59,074 nucleotides of DNA, from positions 1 through 59,074 of the forward strand of contig JADZEI010000053.1 in assembly GCA_020850615.1 (NCBI GenBank), read 5' to 3'. Both the position numbers and the translations under genes were made by a program. Below are positions 51,100 to 58,931 of this stretch, piece by piece (the first letter of the stretch is position 1; every line of letters begins with the position of its first letter). The DNA comes from Dehalococcoidia bacterium. Lineage in GTDB: Bacteria; Chloroflexota; Dehalococcoidia; Tepidiformales; Tepidiformaceae. The notes under the pieces were generated by a model that searched no databases, had not been told where the DNA came from, and saw nothing but the letters and a program-made list of their open reading frames with translations.

Positions 51100-51357
51100 C
51101 ACGGCCTCCTTGCGATGTCCCCATGCTAGTCCCGGCACAGCGCGGTGGGGCGCTCCCCCAGGGCCGCACCCGTAGGAAACCCGTTAGAACCCGGTGGAGA
51201 CACCGTTGAAACCAGGCGAACGACGCGCGAACGCGGTGACGGGGCGGTGACCGCGCGGGGAACAGCTCGTTGCGCGGCAGGCCCGCCCTGCCCCACGGTT
51301 GCGGCCCGCCGGGCGGCCACGTAGAACCGGGGACGAACACCCCGGAGGCGTACCCCG

Positions 51358-52209
51358 ATGGCCGAATTCAACGCGATCCTCTACTCCGTCGCCGACCGCG
51401 TCGCCCGAATCACCCTCAACCGGCCCGAAAAGCGCAACGCCCTCAGCTTCGAGATGCGCCGCGAAATCGTCGACGCCCTCCGCATGGCCGAACGCGACGA
51501 CAGTGTCAGCGTCGTCCTCATCGATGGCGCGGGCACGTCTTTCTGCAGCGGCTACGACATCACCCCCGGCGCCCGGGAGAGCGAGCAGCCGCCCTATGGC
51601 TGGGTAAGCTCCCCCTACTACCAGCCCTGGACCGACCAGTTCGCCCGGAGCTGCCTGCGCGACTGGCTCACCATCTGGGACCTGCTCAAGCCCGTCGTCG
51701 CGAAGGTCCACGGCAACTGCCTCGCCGGGGGCACCGAGATCATGTCCATGGCCGATATCGCCTTCGTCGCCGACGACGCGCGCATCGGCTACCCGCCCAT
51801 GCGCGGCCAGACCACGCCCGACACGCTCTACTTCCCCTGGAAGATGTCGATGGCCCAGGCCAAGTACCTCCAGCTCACCGGCAACTCCGTCACCGGCCGC
51901 GAAGCCGCCGAGATGGGCTGGGTCGCGAAGAGCTTCCCGGAAGCGGACCTCGAAGCCGAGACGATGCGCGAGCTCCGCGCCATCGCCACCATCGCCCCGG
52001 ACCTCCTCGCGGCGAACAAGCAGTCGGTGAACCAGGCCTACGAGATCATGGGCTTCCGCACGGCGCTGCAGACCGCGTGGCAGTGGCACGCCCTCAGCGG
52101 CCACCTCCGCCCCGGCGCCGGCGACTTCAGCCGCATCGCCCGCGAAAAGGGCCTCAAGTCCGCCCTCCAGTGGCGCGACGAAGGCTTCACCCGCGAAGGG
52201 TTCCAGTAA
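51358..52209 (+). CDS. Enoyl-CoA hydratase/isomerase family protein
   Basis: This 283-residue crotonase-fold enzyme has ITLNRPEKRNALSFEMRREI and the oxyanion-hole segments VVLIDGAGTSFCSGYDITPG (around residues 52-72) and KVHGNCLAGGTEIMSMADIAFV (around 114-135). A hydrophobic C-terminal helix region follows. It hydrates or isomerises enoyl-CoA esters in fatty acid or aromatic breakdown. The AGGTE segment keeps one glutamate; the second catalytic glutamate was not clearly placed, so an isomerase or other crotonase activity is possible. AGGCGTACCCCG precedes the ATG. Confidence 0.9.
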   Translation: MAEFNAILYSVADRVARITLNRPEKRNALSFEMRREIVDALRMAERDDSVSVVLIDGAGTSFCSGYDITPGARESEQPPYGWVSSPYYQPWTDQFARSCLRDWLTIWDLLKPVVAKVHGNCLAGGTEIMSMADIAFVADDARIGYPPMRGQTTPDTLYFPWKMSMAQAKYLQLTGNSVTGREAAEMGWVAKSFPEADLEAETMRELRAIATIAPDLLAANKQSVNQAYEIMGFRTALQTAWQWHALSGHLRPGAGDFSRIAREKGLKSALQWRDEGFTREGFQ

Positions 52210-52223
52210 GGGAGGAGTGCTGA

Positions 52224-52619
52224 GTGCGTGGCATCGGGCGCATCTCGGCGTGGCTCGAGTGGCTCTACCGCATCGATCCCCCGGCGATGGCCGCGGATGA
52301 GCGGCTCGTTCGCCGCGAGGTGGCGTACCTGCATGCGCGCCCGGCGGTTCACCTCCAGGGCGCCCTAACCGTCACTGACCGCCGCCTCGTCTTCCAGGCG
52401 CGGGCATTCCGCTGGTGGGGCGAGCAGGTACGGATCGAAGGGCCGCTCGGCAGCGGGGTCATGGCGCGAATCGACCCGTCAGCCGACTGGTCCATGCATC
52501 CGGCCTACCCCGCGTTCGAAGTCAGCTGGCCGGACGGACAGCATATCCGGCTCCGCAGCCCGCTCGCCGAAGTCCTGGTCGATGCGATAAACGGGACGTT
52601 GCCCGGGCGGAGCGAATAG
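52224..52619 (+). CDS. GRAM/PH-like domain protein, unknown function
   Basis: This 131-residue protein starts with GTG at 52224 within a GTGCTGAGTGC heptad tract, with GGAGG 8 bases ahead. A helical N-terminus (ISAWLEWLYRIDPP) is followed by HLQGALTVTDRRLVFQARAFRWWGEQVRIEG and PAFEVSWPDGQHIRLRSPLAEVLVDAING. The alternation of a beta-rich domain ending in a helix resembles GRAM/PH-type domains. It follows the enoyl-CoA hydratase by only 14 bases, so both may be co-transcribed. Confidence 0.55.
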   Translation: MRGIGRISAWLEWLYRIDPPAMAADERLVRREVAYLHARPAVHLQGALTVTDRRLVFQARAFRWWGEQVRIEGPLGSGVMARIDPSADWSMHPAYPAFEVSWPDGQHIRLRSPLAEVLVDAINGTLPGRSE

Positions 52620-52640
52620 CGACCGCGCGCACTCCGGCCT

Positions 52641-52661
52641 CTGGGCACGGGGCACTGGGAA
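52641..52661. repeat. 7-bp tandem tract (CTGGGCA family)
   Basis: CTGGGCA-CGGGGCA-CTGGGAA occupy three consecutive heptamers in the short gap before the glycosyltransferase gene. The unit family differs from the others in the window, yet the 7-base period is kept. Confidence 0.65.
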
Positions 52662-52710
52662 CCCGACCGCACACACCGCCCCCGATTCCGGCACAATAGA
52701 TCCCCACGCC

Positions 52711-53982
52711 ATGCGCATCGCCCAGGTCTCCGCCCACACCAGCCCACTTGCCCCACTCGGCGGCCGCGAGACCGGCGGCATGAACGTCTACGTGCTCGAG
52801 CTTTCCCGCGAGCTCGCACGCCTTGGCTACGAGGTCGACATCTTCACCCGGCTCGATGGCGAGCTCCCCCCGGTCGAACAGGTCGCGCCGAACCTGCGCG
52901 TCGTCCGCCTCCCGGCCGGCCCGCCCGAGCCCATCGACAAGGAAGCCATCGCCCGCCACCTGCCCCGGTTCACCCGCGGCCTGCTCGAATTCGCCGCAGA
53001 CCAGCCCGGCGGCTACGACGTCGTCCACAGCCACTACTGGCAGAGCGGCCGGGCCGGCGCGGTCCTCGCCCGCGACCAGCGCGCGCCCCACGTCGTCATG
53101 TTCCACACCCTCGGCGAAGTGAAGAACCGCGCCCGCATCAGCGAGCAGGAGCCCCGCCTCCGCATCCGCAGCGAGCGCAGCGTCGCCCGCCGCGCCGATG
53201 CCATCGTCACCGCCTCGCCGCACGAGCGCGAGCTCCTCGAACGCTACTACGGCGCCAGCCCCGCCCGCATGCACACCATCCCCTGCGGCGTCGACCTCGA
53301 CCTCTTCCAGCCGCGCGACCGACGCGACTGCCGCCAGCGCCTCGGCCTCGCCCAGGACGCGCCGGTGCTGCTCTGGGTCGGCCGCCTCGAAAAGCTCAAG
53401 GGCGTGGACATCCTCGTCAGCGCCGTCGCCGAGCTCGAGATGAAGGACGTGACCCTGCTCATCGTCGGCGGCGACGAGCACGCCGAGGGGCTCAAGGCGG
53501 AGCTCCTTGCCCAGGCCGAACGCGAGGGCATCGCGGGCGCCATCCGCTTCGAAGGCGCCGTCCCCCACGACGAGCTCCCCGCCTACTACTGCGCCGCCGA
53601 CGTCTGCGTCGTGCCGAGCTACTACGAGAGCTTCGGCCTGGTCGCCGTCGAAGCCATGGCCTGCGGGACGCCCGTGGTCGCTTCGCGCGTCGGCGGGCTC
53701 GTCTCGACCGTCGTCGACGGCGTGACGGGCTACCTGATCCCCTGGCGTTGTCCGGGGCCGTTCGCCGAAAAGCTCGGCGTGCTGCTCGAAAACCCCGAGC
53801 TCCGGGCCAACTTCAGCCGCGCCGCGCGCACCTCCATGGAGCGCTTCCGCTGGCGCACCGTGGGCCTCCAGGTCGCCCAGCTCTACGACGACGTGCGCGC
53901 CCGCCACCCCGGCCGCCGCCACCCCGGTGTCGTGCTGGGGAACGAAGCCTGGGAAGCGGCCGTCCTCGCCAGCGGCCTGTAG
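52711..53982 (+). CDS. Glycosyltransferase family 4 (MshA/sucrose-synthase-like)
   Basis: This 423-residue GT-B enzyme begins MRIAQVSAHTSPLAPLGGRETGGMNVYVLELSRELARLGYEVDIFTR. That Gly-rich opening and VVHSHYWQSGRAGAVLA are typical of the MshA and sucrose-phosphate-synthase-like group. The C-terminal nucleotide-sugar site is visible as PCGVDLDLFQP, LWVGRLEKLKGVDILV and VPSYYESFGLVAVEAMACGTPVVAS. It transfers a sugar from a nucleotide donor, retaining the anomeric configuration. The acceptor is not known; MshA-like activity would be mycothiol-related, but no such genes are near. Confidence 0.92.
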   Translation: MRIAQVSAHTSPLAPLGGRETGGMNVYVLELSRELARLGYEVDIFTRLDGELPPVEQVAPNLRVVRLPAGPPEPIDKEAIARHLPRFTRGLLEFAADQPGGYDVVHSHYWQSGRAGAVLARDQRAPHVVMFHTLGEVKNRARISEQEPRLRIRSERSVARRADAIVTASPHERELLERYYGASPARMHTIPCGVDLDLFQPRDRRDCRQRLGLAQDAPVLLWVGRLEKLKGVDILVSAVAELEMKDVTLLIVGGDEHAEGLKAELLAQAEREGIAGAIRFEGAVPHDELPAYYCAADVCVVPSYYESFGLVAVEAMACGTPVVASRVGGLVSTVVDGVTGYLIPWRCPGPFAEKLGVLLENPELRANFSRAARTSMERFRWRTVGLQVAQLYDDVRARHPGRRHPGVVLGNEAWEAAVLASGL

Positions 53983-53992
53983 GGCCGCGCCC

Positions 53993-54676
53993 TTACGCCC
54001 GTCGCCGCGACGCAAACGCGAGCGCGCCCGCCAGCACTGCGGCCACCGCGCCCACCGCGAGGCTCCACGCCCCATCGCGGCCGGTCGAGACGCCGCTTCC
54101 TGTGTCCGGCGGGCCTGGCGCCGTGGGCGTCTGCGTCTGCGTCTGCGTTGGGAAGGTATCGTCGATCAGTATCTGCGGCGCGTTTTCGATGCGCGCGCAG
54201 GTCCGCACCGGCGGCCCCACGCGACCGTCGGCGATCGCCTGCAGCTCCCAGCACGCCTCGCGCGGCGCAGGCGCGAGCGGTGGCGGGATAATCGTGACCT
54301 TCGTGCCCAGGAACGGGTAGATCGACACCGTCGCGTCGCGCCCGCCGTCGGGGCGCACGTCCCACAGGCCCAGGCAGAGCAGCCCCGGGTCGGCCGGCGG
54401 CGTCCAGGTCAGCGTCGCGCGGTCGACCGGCTCGCCGTACTGGCCCGGCGCGGTGCGCACCGTCGCCGTGAAGCCGGTGACCGCCAGCGCCGGGTCCTCG
54501 CGGAACCCCTGGGTCTGCGGCATCCCAACGCACGGCACCGAGCCCGGCTCCACGCTCTGGATGTCCGACTCCTCCGTGATCAGCACCTGCGCCCGCGCGC
54601 CCGCCGCCACCGCAAGCGCCACCACCGCCGCCGCGAGCACACACGCCACCCGCCCCTCGATTCGAACCCGGCTCAT
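53993..54676 (-). CDS. Exported protein with C-terminal anchor, unknown function
   Basis: This 227-residue protein has a signal peptide (RVACVLAAAVVALAVAAGARA, cleaved near residue 30). A beta-rich middle has four cysteines (PCVGMPQTQ, LLCLGLWD, EACWEL, TCARIE), probably two disulphides. A Thr/Gln/Pro linker (TQTQTQTPTAPG) and a C-terminal hydrophobic helix followed by SRRRA complete it. This is the plan of a cell-surface protein. No family is recognised. The start at 54676 was preferred over an earlier Met for a regular signal peptide. Confidence 0.6.
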   Translation of the reverse strand: MSRVRIEGRVACVLAAAVVALAVAAGARAQVLITEESDIQSVEPGSVPCVGMPQTQGFREDPALAVTGFTATVRTAPGQYGEPVDRATLTWTPPADPGLLCLGLWDVRPDGGRDATVSIYPFLGTKVTIIPPPLAPAPREACWELQAIADGRVGPPVRTCARIENAPQILIDDTFPTQTQTQTPTAPGPPDTGSGVSTGRDGAWSLAVGAVAAVLAGALAFASRRRA

Positions 54677-54720
54677 CGCACACCGCCCTCCCTCGGCCAC
54701 GTTCTACGCCCCCGCCACCC

Positions 54721-54755
54721 CAATCGACAATCGGCAATCGACAATCGACAATTCC
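54721..54755. repeat. 7-bp tandem tract directly upstream of the aminotransferase
   Basis: Five consecutive heptamers, CAATCGA-CAATCGG-CAATCGA-CAATCGA-CAATTCC, end five bases before the ATG of the aminotransferase gene, where a ribosome binding site would be expected. None is visible. Confidence 0.9.
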
Positions 54756-54760
54756 CCCCG

Positions 54761-55921
54761 ATGTCCGGCTTCCGCATCCCCTTCTTCCGCCCCTCCATCG
54801 ACGAGGACGACATTGCCGCCGTGGCCGATACGCTGCGGAGCGGCTGGCTCACCAGCGCTGGCAACGTCCAGGCCCTCGAACGCGAGCTCGCCGACTACAC
54901 CGGCGCCGGCTTCGTGAACGCGGTCAATTCGTGCACGGCCGCGATGCACCTCTGCCTTCGCGCCTGGGACATCGGGCCCGGCGACGAGGTGATCACCACG
55001 CCCTGGACCTTCTCCGCCACCGCCACGGTCATCGTCCACACCGGCGCCACGCCCGTGCTCGCCGACATCCGCGAGGGTGACTTCAACATCGACCCCGAGC
55101 AGGTCGAACGCGCCGTCACGCCCCGGACGAAGGCGATCATCCCGGTGCACTACGCCGGCGAGCCGTGCGACATGGACGCGCTCCAGGACATCGCCGAGCG
55201 GCACAACCTGAAGATCCTCGAAGACGCCGCCCACGCCATCGGCACGATGTACCGCGGCCGGATGGTCGGCCAGCTCAGCGATGCCGCCGCCTTCAGCTTC
55301 TACGCGACCAAGAACATGACGACCGGCGAGGGCGGCGCGCTCGCCACGGACGACGAAGCCCTCAGCGACCGGGTCCGCCGCCTCACCCTCCACGGCATGA
55401 ATCGCGACGCCTGGAACCGCTACGACCCGGGCGGGAGCTGGCGCTACGACATCATCGAGTTCGGATTCAAGGACAACCTGACCGACCCCGCCGCAGCCCT
55501 CGGCCGCCGCCAGCTCACGAAGCTCGAGCGCTTCACCGAAGAGCGCACCCGTGTCGCCCAGCGCTACTTCGCCAACCTCGCCGGCGAAGAGCACGTGCGC
55601 CTGCCCGCGTTCGATGAGCGCAACCGCCAGGCCTGGCACCTGTTCGAAATCCGCATCCTCCCGTCCTCCCCCGTCGGCCGCGACGACGTCATCCGGCAGC
55701 TCGCCGCGCGCGGCATCCAGACCTCCGTGCACTTCATCCCGCTCCACTACCACACCGCCTACAAGAACCTCGGCTACTGGAAGCAGGGCGACTTCCCGGT
55801 CGCCGAGGCCGCTTTTGAAGGCGCCATCAGCCTGCCCCTCTTCCCGGACATGACCAACGCGGAGGTCGACGACGTGTGCCAGGCCCTCCACGACATCCTC
55901 GCCGGGGCGGCAGCGAAGTGA
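54761..55921 (+). CDS. DegT/DnrJ/EryC1/StrS-type sugar aminotransferase
   Basis: This 386-residue PLP enzyme transfers an amino group to a keto-sugar nucleotide. FFRPSIDEDDIAAVADTLRSGWLTSAGNVQALERELADYTGA opens the fold. VNSCTAAMHLCLRAWDIGPGDEVITTPWTFSATA lines the cofactor site, and the Schiff-base lysine is in SFYATKNMTTGEGG. The usual YxxHHxxY-like end appears as HFIPLHYHTAYKN. No ribosome binding site is evident and the 5' flank is a heptad tract, so translation may be unusual. It overlaps the next gene by 4 bases (GTGA). Surface polysaccharide synthesis is a likely role. Confidence 0.92.
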   Translation: MSGFRIPFFRPSIDEDDIAAVADTLRSGWLTSAGNVQALERELADYTGAGFVNAVNSCTAAMHLCLRAWDIGPGDEVITTPWTFSATATVIVHTGATPVLADIREGDFNIDPEQVERAVTPRTKAIIPVHYAGEPCDMDALQDIAERHNLKILEDAAHAIGTMYRGRMVGQLSDAAAFSFYATKNMTTGEGGALATDDEALSDRVRRLTLHGMNRDAWNRYDPGGSWRYDIIEFGFKDNLTDPAAALGRRQLTKLERFTEERTRVAQRYFANLAGEEHVRLPAFDERNRQAWHLFEIRILPSSPVGRDDVIRQLAARGIQTSVHFIPLHYHTAYKNLGYWKQGDFPVAEAAFEGAISLPLFPDMTNAEVDDVCQALHDILAGAAAK

Positions 55922-56700
55922 CCCCGGACGGCACCGGCCTCGAAGGCGAAGGTGACCCCCGCGGGGCGGCGCGCCGGCGCGCGGAAGAAGTGGGCGACGT
56001 GGTCGCCGCGCCCGCGGACGGCATGACCAGCGAAGACGTCGCCAACGCGGAGGCCGCGTTCGAGGTGCTCGGCAAGGGCTTCGGCGCGCTCGTCGACGGC
56101 ATGACGAAGGTCATGGAAGCCGCTGGCAGCGGCGCCCAGAAGCTCGGCGTCACCACCGTCGATGCCGCGGCCCAGCTCACGGTTGGCGCGGTCGAAGTGA
56201 CCCGCCAGGCGCTCGATACCGCGGGCGGGCTCGCGGGAGACGCGGCCGGGCTCGCCGCGCAGGCCGGCGGCGCCGCCGTCGACCTCGCATCCGCCGGCCT
56301 CGGCGTCACGAAGGACCTCGCCGACGCGATCGACCCCTCCGCCATCACCGGCGTGGCCGGCGCCACCGTCGACGCAGCTGTCGGCATCGCCGGTGCGGGT
56401 GTGGAAGCCGCGGGCAGCATCGCCGGAGCTGCCGTAGACGTCGCGGGTGCGGCTGTGGACGTAGCCGGCGCCACGGTGGACGTCGCTGGGGGCATCGCTG
56501 GCGCCGCAGTCCAGGCCGCCGGTTCCGCCGGCACCCTCGCCGATGTCGCAGGGGGCGCCGCCGGCCTCCTCGCCGATGCCGCGGGCATCGCAGCCGAGGT
56601 CGCGACCGCAGTCGACTGGGCCGACGTCGCCTCCGCCTCGGTCGACGTCATCGGCACCGTCGCCGAAGCCAGCGCGGACATCCTCAGCGACCTGACGTAG
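55918..56700 (+). CDS. Ala/Gly/Val-rich repetitive protein, unknown function
   Basis: This 260-residue product probably starts at GTG 55918, overlapping the aminotransferase stop. After a charged head (to about residue 40) almost everything is Ala, Gly and Val with periodic Asp. VEVLGKG-like and AVDVAGAAVDVAGATVDVAG segments recur about every seven residues near residues 175-200, without any membrane-length run. This pattern may form long amphipathic helices, as in phasins or other lipid- or polymer-surface proteins, but that is inference. Coupling to a sugar aminotransferase suggests a surface role. Confidence 0.6.
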   Translation: MTPDGTGLEGEGDPRGAARRRAEEVGDVVAAPADGMTSEDVANAEAAFEVLGKGFGALVDGMTKVMEAAGSGAQKLGVTTVDAAAQLTVGAVEVTRQALDTAGGLAGDAAGLAAQAGGAAVDLASAGLGVTKDLADAIDPSAITGVAGATVDAAVGIAGAGVEAAGSIAGAAVDVAGAAVDVAGATVDVAGGIAGAAVQAAGSAGTLADVAGGAAGLLADAAGIAAEVATAVDWADVASASVDVIGTVAEASADILSDLT

Positions 56701-56766
56701 CGGGCCCGGCTGACCCCACGCGCCCCGGGACGCACGCCCGGTAGCGCTGCGGTCGCTCAACCCGGC

Positions 56767-56791
56767 GACAATCGGGAATCGACAACCAATC
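56767..56791. repeat. 7-bp tandem tract, left of the second CAWC gene
   Basis: GACAATC-GGGAATC-GACAACC-AATCG keeps the 7-base period. It belongs to the CAATCGA family and is mirrored at 57122-57149 on the other side of the small gene. Confidence 0.75.
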
Positions 56792-56920
56792 GCTACCGAC
56801 GGGCGCTACGCCCGCCCCGGCCGTGCTTTCTTTACCGGTTACCTTTCCGTTATGGTCGCCCCGCCGCGCTTGCCCGCCTGACACGCCCCGTCCGTAACCA
56901 TGGAACGCGGAGCAGGAGCG

Positions 56921-57097
56921 ATGCCAACGAAGCCAAAGATGATCTGCGCATGGTGTCAGCGCGTAGTACGCAAAGGGAAAGAGCCGGCCTCGCACGGCAT
57001 CTGTGCCCCCTGCCGTACCGCCATCCTCAAACGCCGTCCCGTCCGCCTCCCCTTCGAATCCACCGCTCCCGAGCGTTGCGGCCCCCAGACCGCCTGA
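56921..57097 (+). CDS. Small CAWC/SHGxCxxC zinc-binding protein, second copy
   Basis: This 58-residue protein contains ICAWCQRVVRKGKEPASHGICAPC near residues 8-31, then a basic Pro-rich tail. It shares the CAWCxRV and SHGxCxxC motif and spacing with the product at 21203-21409 but has a different tail. ATG 56921 follows GCGGAGCAGGAGCG. It is flanked by inverted 7-bp tandem tracts at 56767 and 57122. Binding of one zinc is inferred; the role is unknown. Confidence 0.68.
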   Translation: MPTKPKMICAWCQRVVRKGKEPASHGICAPCRTAILKRRPVRLPFESTAPERCGPQTA

Positions 57098-57121
57098 CCG
57101 CCACCCGCGCCACGCACTGGC

Positions 57122-57149
57122 CCATTGCCGATTGTCGATTGCCGATTGC
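57122..57149. repeat. 7-bp tandem tract, right of the second CAWC gene
   Basis: CCATTGC-CGATTGT-CGATTGC-CGATTGC is the complement of the CAATCG family on the left side. Together the pair forms an inverted bracket around the gene, 330 bases apart. Confidence 0.85.
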
Positions 57150-57170
57150 CTCGGCTCGCGGCGCGCACCC

Positions 57171-57480
57171 AGGCGCGAAGCGGTAGTCCGCCGAGCCCGG
57201 CCTCGGCGGCGCGTCTAAGCCCAACACATGCCTCGCGGTAGCCATGCGCGCGCCCCGACCGATCCCGCACCCGCGCCAGCGCCCGCCACGCCCGCACCGC
57301 CTCGACGCACCTCGTGCCGCGAGCCGGGCGGTCGCGGAGCTCCCGCCCTCACAGCCCCGGCCGCTGGTGGCCTATCGGTGTGGAATGGCATGGACAATCC
57401 CGCGGAGCAATGCTCCGCGGCTACGCCTGCGGCGCCGGCCCGCGCGCCATCCGTAGCCCGACCCGGCAGGCAGGGCAGGT
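57171..57480. repeat. Composite GC-palindrome repeat island
   Basis: The island contains GCGAAGCGGTAGTCCGCCGAG...AAGCCCAACACATG (57174-57230), GAGCCGGGCGGTCGCGGAGC followed by TCCCGCCCTCACAG (57318-57353), and GGACAATCCCGCGGAGCAAT with its mirror ATTGCTCCGCGG (57392-57421). GTAGCCCGACCCGGCAGGCA (57453-57472) closes it. No gene lies between 57098 and 57533. Confidence 0.85.
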
Positions 57481-57533
57481 GTGCCCCGACCGATCCCGTC
57501 CCGCGGCAGCCCCCGCCACCGCCCCCGTACCGC

Positions 57534-58739
57534 CTACCCGCAGGCCTGCGCCGCCTCAACGCCCGAGCTCGCGGACGACGTCGACCAGCCCGAGGGAACG
57601 GGGAAGTCGCCTCCCACGTCCACGAACCACCCGTCCGGCGCGCAGACCACCCGCCACGGCGGCGTCCCGCACCCCGCGGCCCCGCCGCACTCGTCGAACC
57701 GGCTTGGATGCACGACCAGCGTCGGCACGGGCGTCGGCGTGGGCGCCGCTGTCGTCGGCGTGGGTGTCGGCGCGGCGGTGGTCGGCGTTGGCGTTGGTTG
57801 GCCCTGGGTCGGTGTCGGCGTCGCCTCGCCCGGTGTCGCCGTCGGCGTCGGCGTGCCGCCCGGCGTGGGCGTCCCCGTGGGCGAAGGCGAAGCCGAGCCC
57901 GTCGTCGTCCCCGTGAGGGTCGCGCTCACCGTCGCCGACGGGCTGGGCGACCGCAACGACACCACCGTCCCCGTCCCGCGCGTCGCCGTCTCGTCGCCGC
58001 TGCCACCCGCGGGCGTGGTGCCGTCATCGTCGCCGCCACCGTCGAATAGCAGGATGCCCAGCGCCGCGACCACGATCAGCGCGAACACCGCCACGCCCGC
58101 GATCGCGAGCACCCGCACCATCGGCGACGCGCCAGGTGGCGCCGCCGAGCGTTCCGCGAGCACGCCCGAGACGCGCCGCGTGTGGAACCGCTCTTCGTCC
58201 GGCGGCAGCTGGTCGAAGGGGCCCGGCACCTCCCGCCGCGGCCGCCCCACCAGCGGCGGCGCCGCGCCCACGACGGCGATGTCCTCGTCGTCGTAGTCGT
58301 CTTCGTACCCGTCTTCCGGGGGGTTCACGCCCGCGCCCCAGGCGTCGTCCTCTTCGAACCGGGCCCGCGGCGGCGGCGCGACCGGCACCGGGGGTGGCGG
58401 CGGCGCACCTCGCTGGAACGGGTCGCTCCGGCGGAACGGGTCGGAAGAGCGCGGCGCCACGGGCCCGGTGGGGCCGCTGACGAACGAATCCGGGCCCGCG
58501 ACGCGCCGTCCCCCGCCCTCATCGAGCTGCTGGAGCAGCGGCACCGGGTCCACCCGCAGGTAGTTCGCATAGGACCGCAGGAACCCGCGGACATAGACCG
58601 GCGCAGGGAGCTGCTCGAACGCCTCATCTTCGAGCGCTTCGAGGAACCGCGCCGAGATGCGCGTGTCCTGGGCCGCCTGGTCGATGCTGATGCCGCGCGC
58701 CAGGCGGGCGTCGCGCAGGGTGGTACCGATCCGAGCCAC
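57534..58739 (-). CDS. RodZ-like helix-turn-helix membrane protein
   Basis: This 401-residue protein has an N-terminal HTH (TTLRDARLARGISIDQAAQDTRISARFLEALEDEAFEQLPAPVYVRGFLRSYANYL, residues 6-61), exactly the plan of RodZ/HTH_25 proteins that anchor cell-shape machinery. A long Pro-rich acidic cytoplasmic part follows. One transmembrane helix lies near residue 215, then a Pro/Thr repeat linker (TPTPTTAAPTPTPTT) and a C-terminal 60-residue domain with four Cys. The C-terminal domain is not the usual RodZ DUF4115, so the function may differ. It stands alone. Confidence 0.8.
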   Translation of the reverse strand: MARIGTTLRDARLARGISIDQAAQDTRISARFLEALEDEAFEQLPAPVYVRGFLRSYANYLRVDPVPLLQQLDEGGGRRVAGPDSFVSGPTGPVAPRSSDPFRRSDPFQRGAPPPPPVPVAPPPRARFEEDDAWGAGVNPPEDGYEDDYDDEDIAVVGAAPPLVGRPRREVPGPFDQLPPDEERFHTRRVSGVLAERSAAPPGASPMVRVLAIAGVAVFALIVVAALGILLFDGGGDDDGTTPAGGSGDETATRGTGTVVSLRSPSPSATVSATLTGTTTGSASPSPTGTPTPGGTPTPTATPGEATPTPTQGQPTPTPTTAAPTPTPTTAAPTPTPVPTLVVHPSRFDECGGAAGCGTPPWRVVCAPDGWFVDVGGDFPVPSGWSTSSASSGVEAAQACG

Positions 58740-58931
58740 GGAGCTCCCCCGGGGGAAGGTGCAACATAAACTATGCCGAGAATGTGAAATACGCGAACAA
58801 GAGGCATCCCGAGCCCGTCCGCCACGGCGCGCGCGACGCCCGCCGCGCGCTGGCGATGCCGCCGCGAGTGCCCGACGCCGCGTGCGCCGGGTTGGCCGCT
58901 AAGGCCGTCCCCGTGCTACGCTGATCCACGC

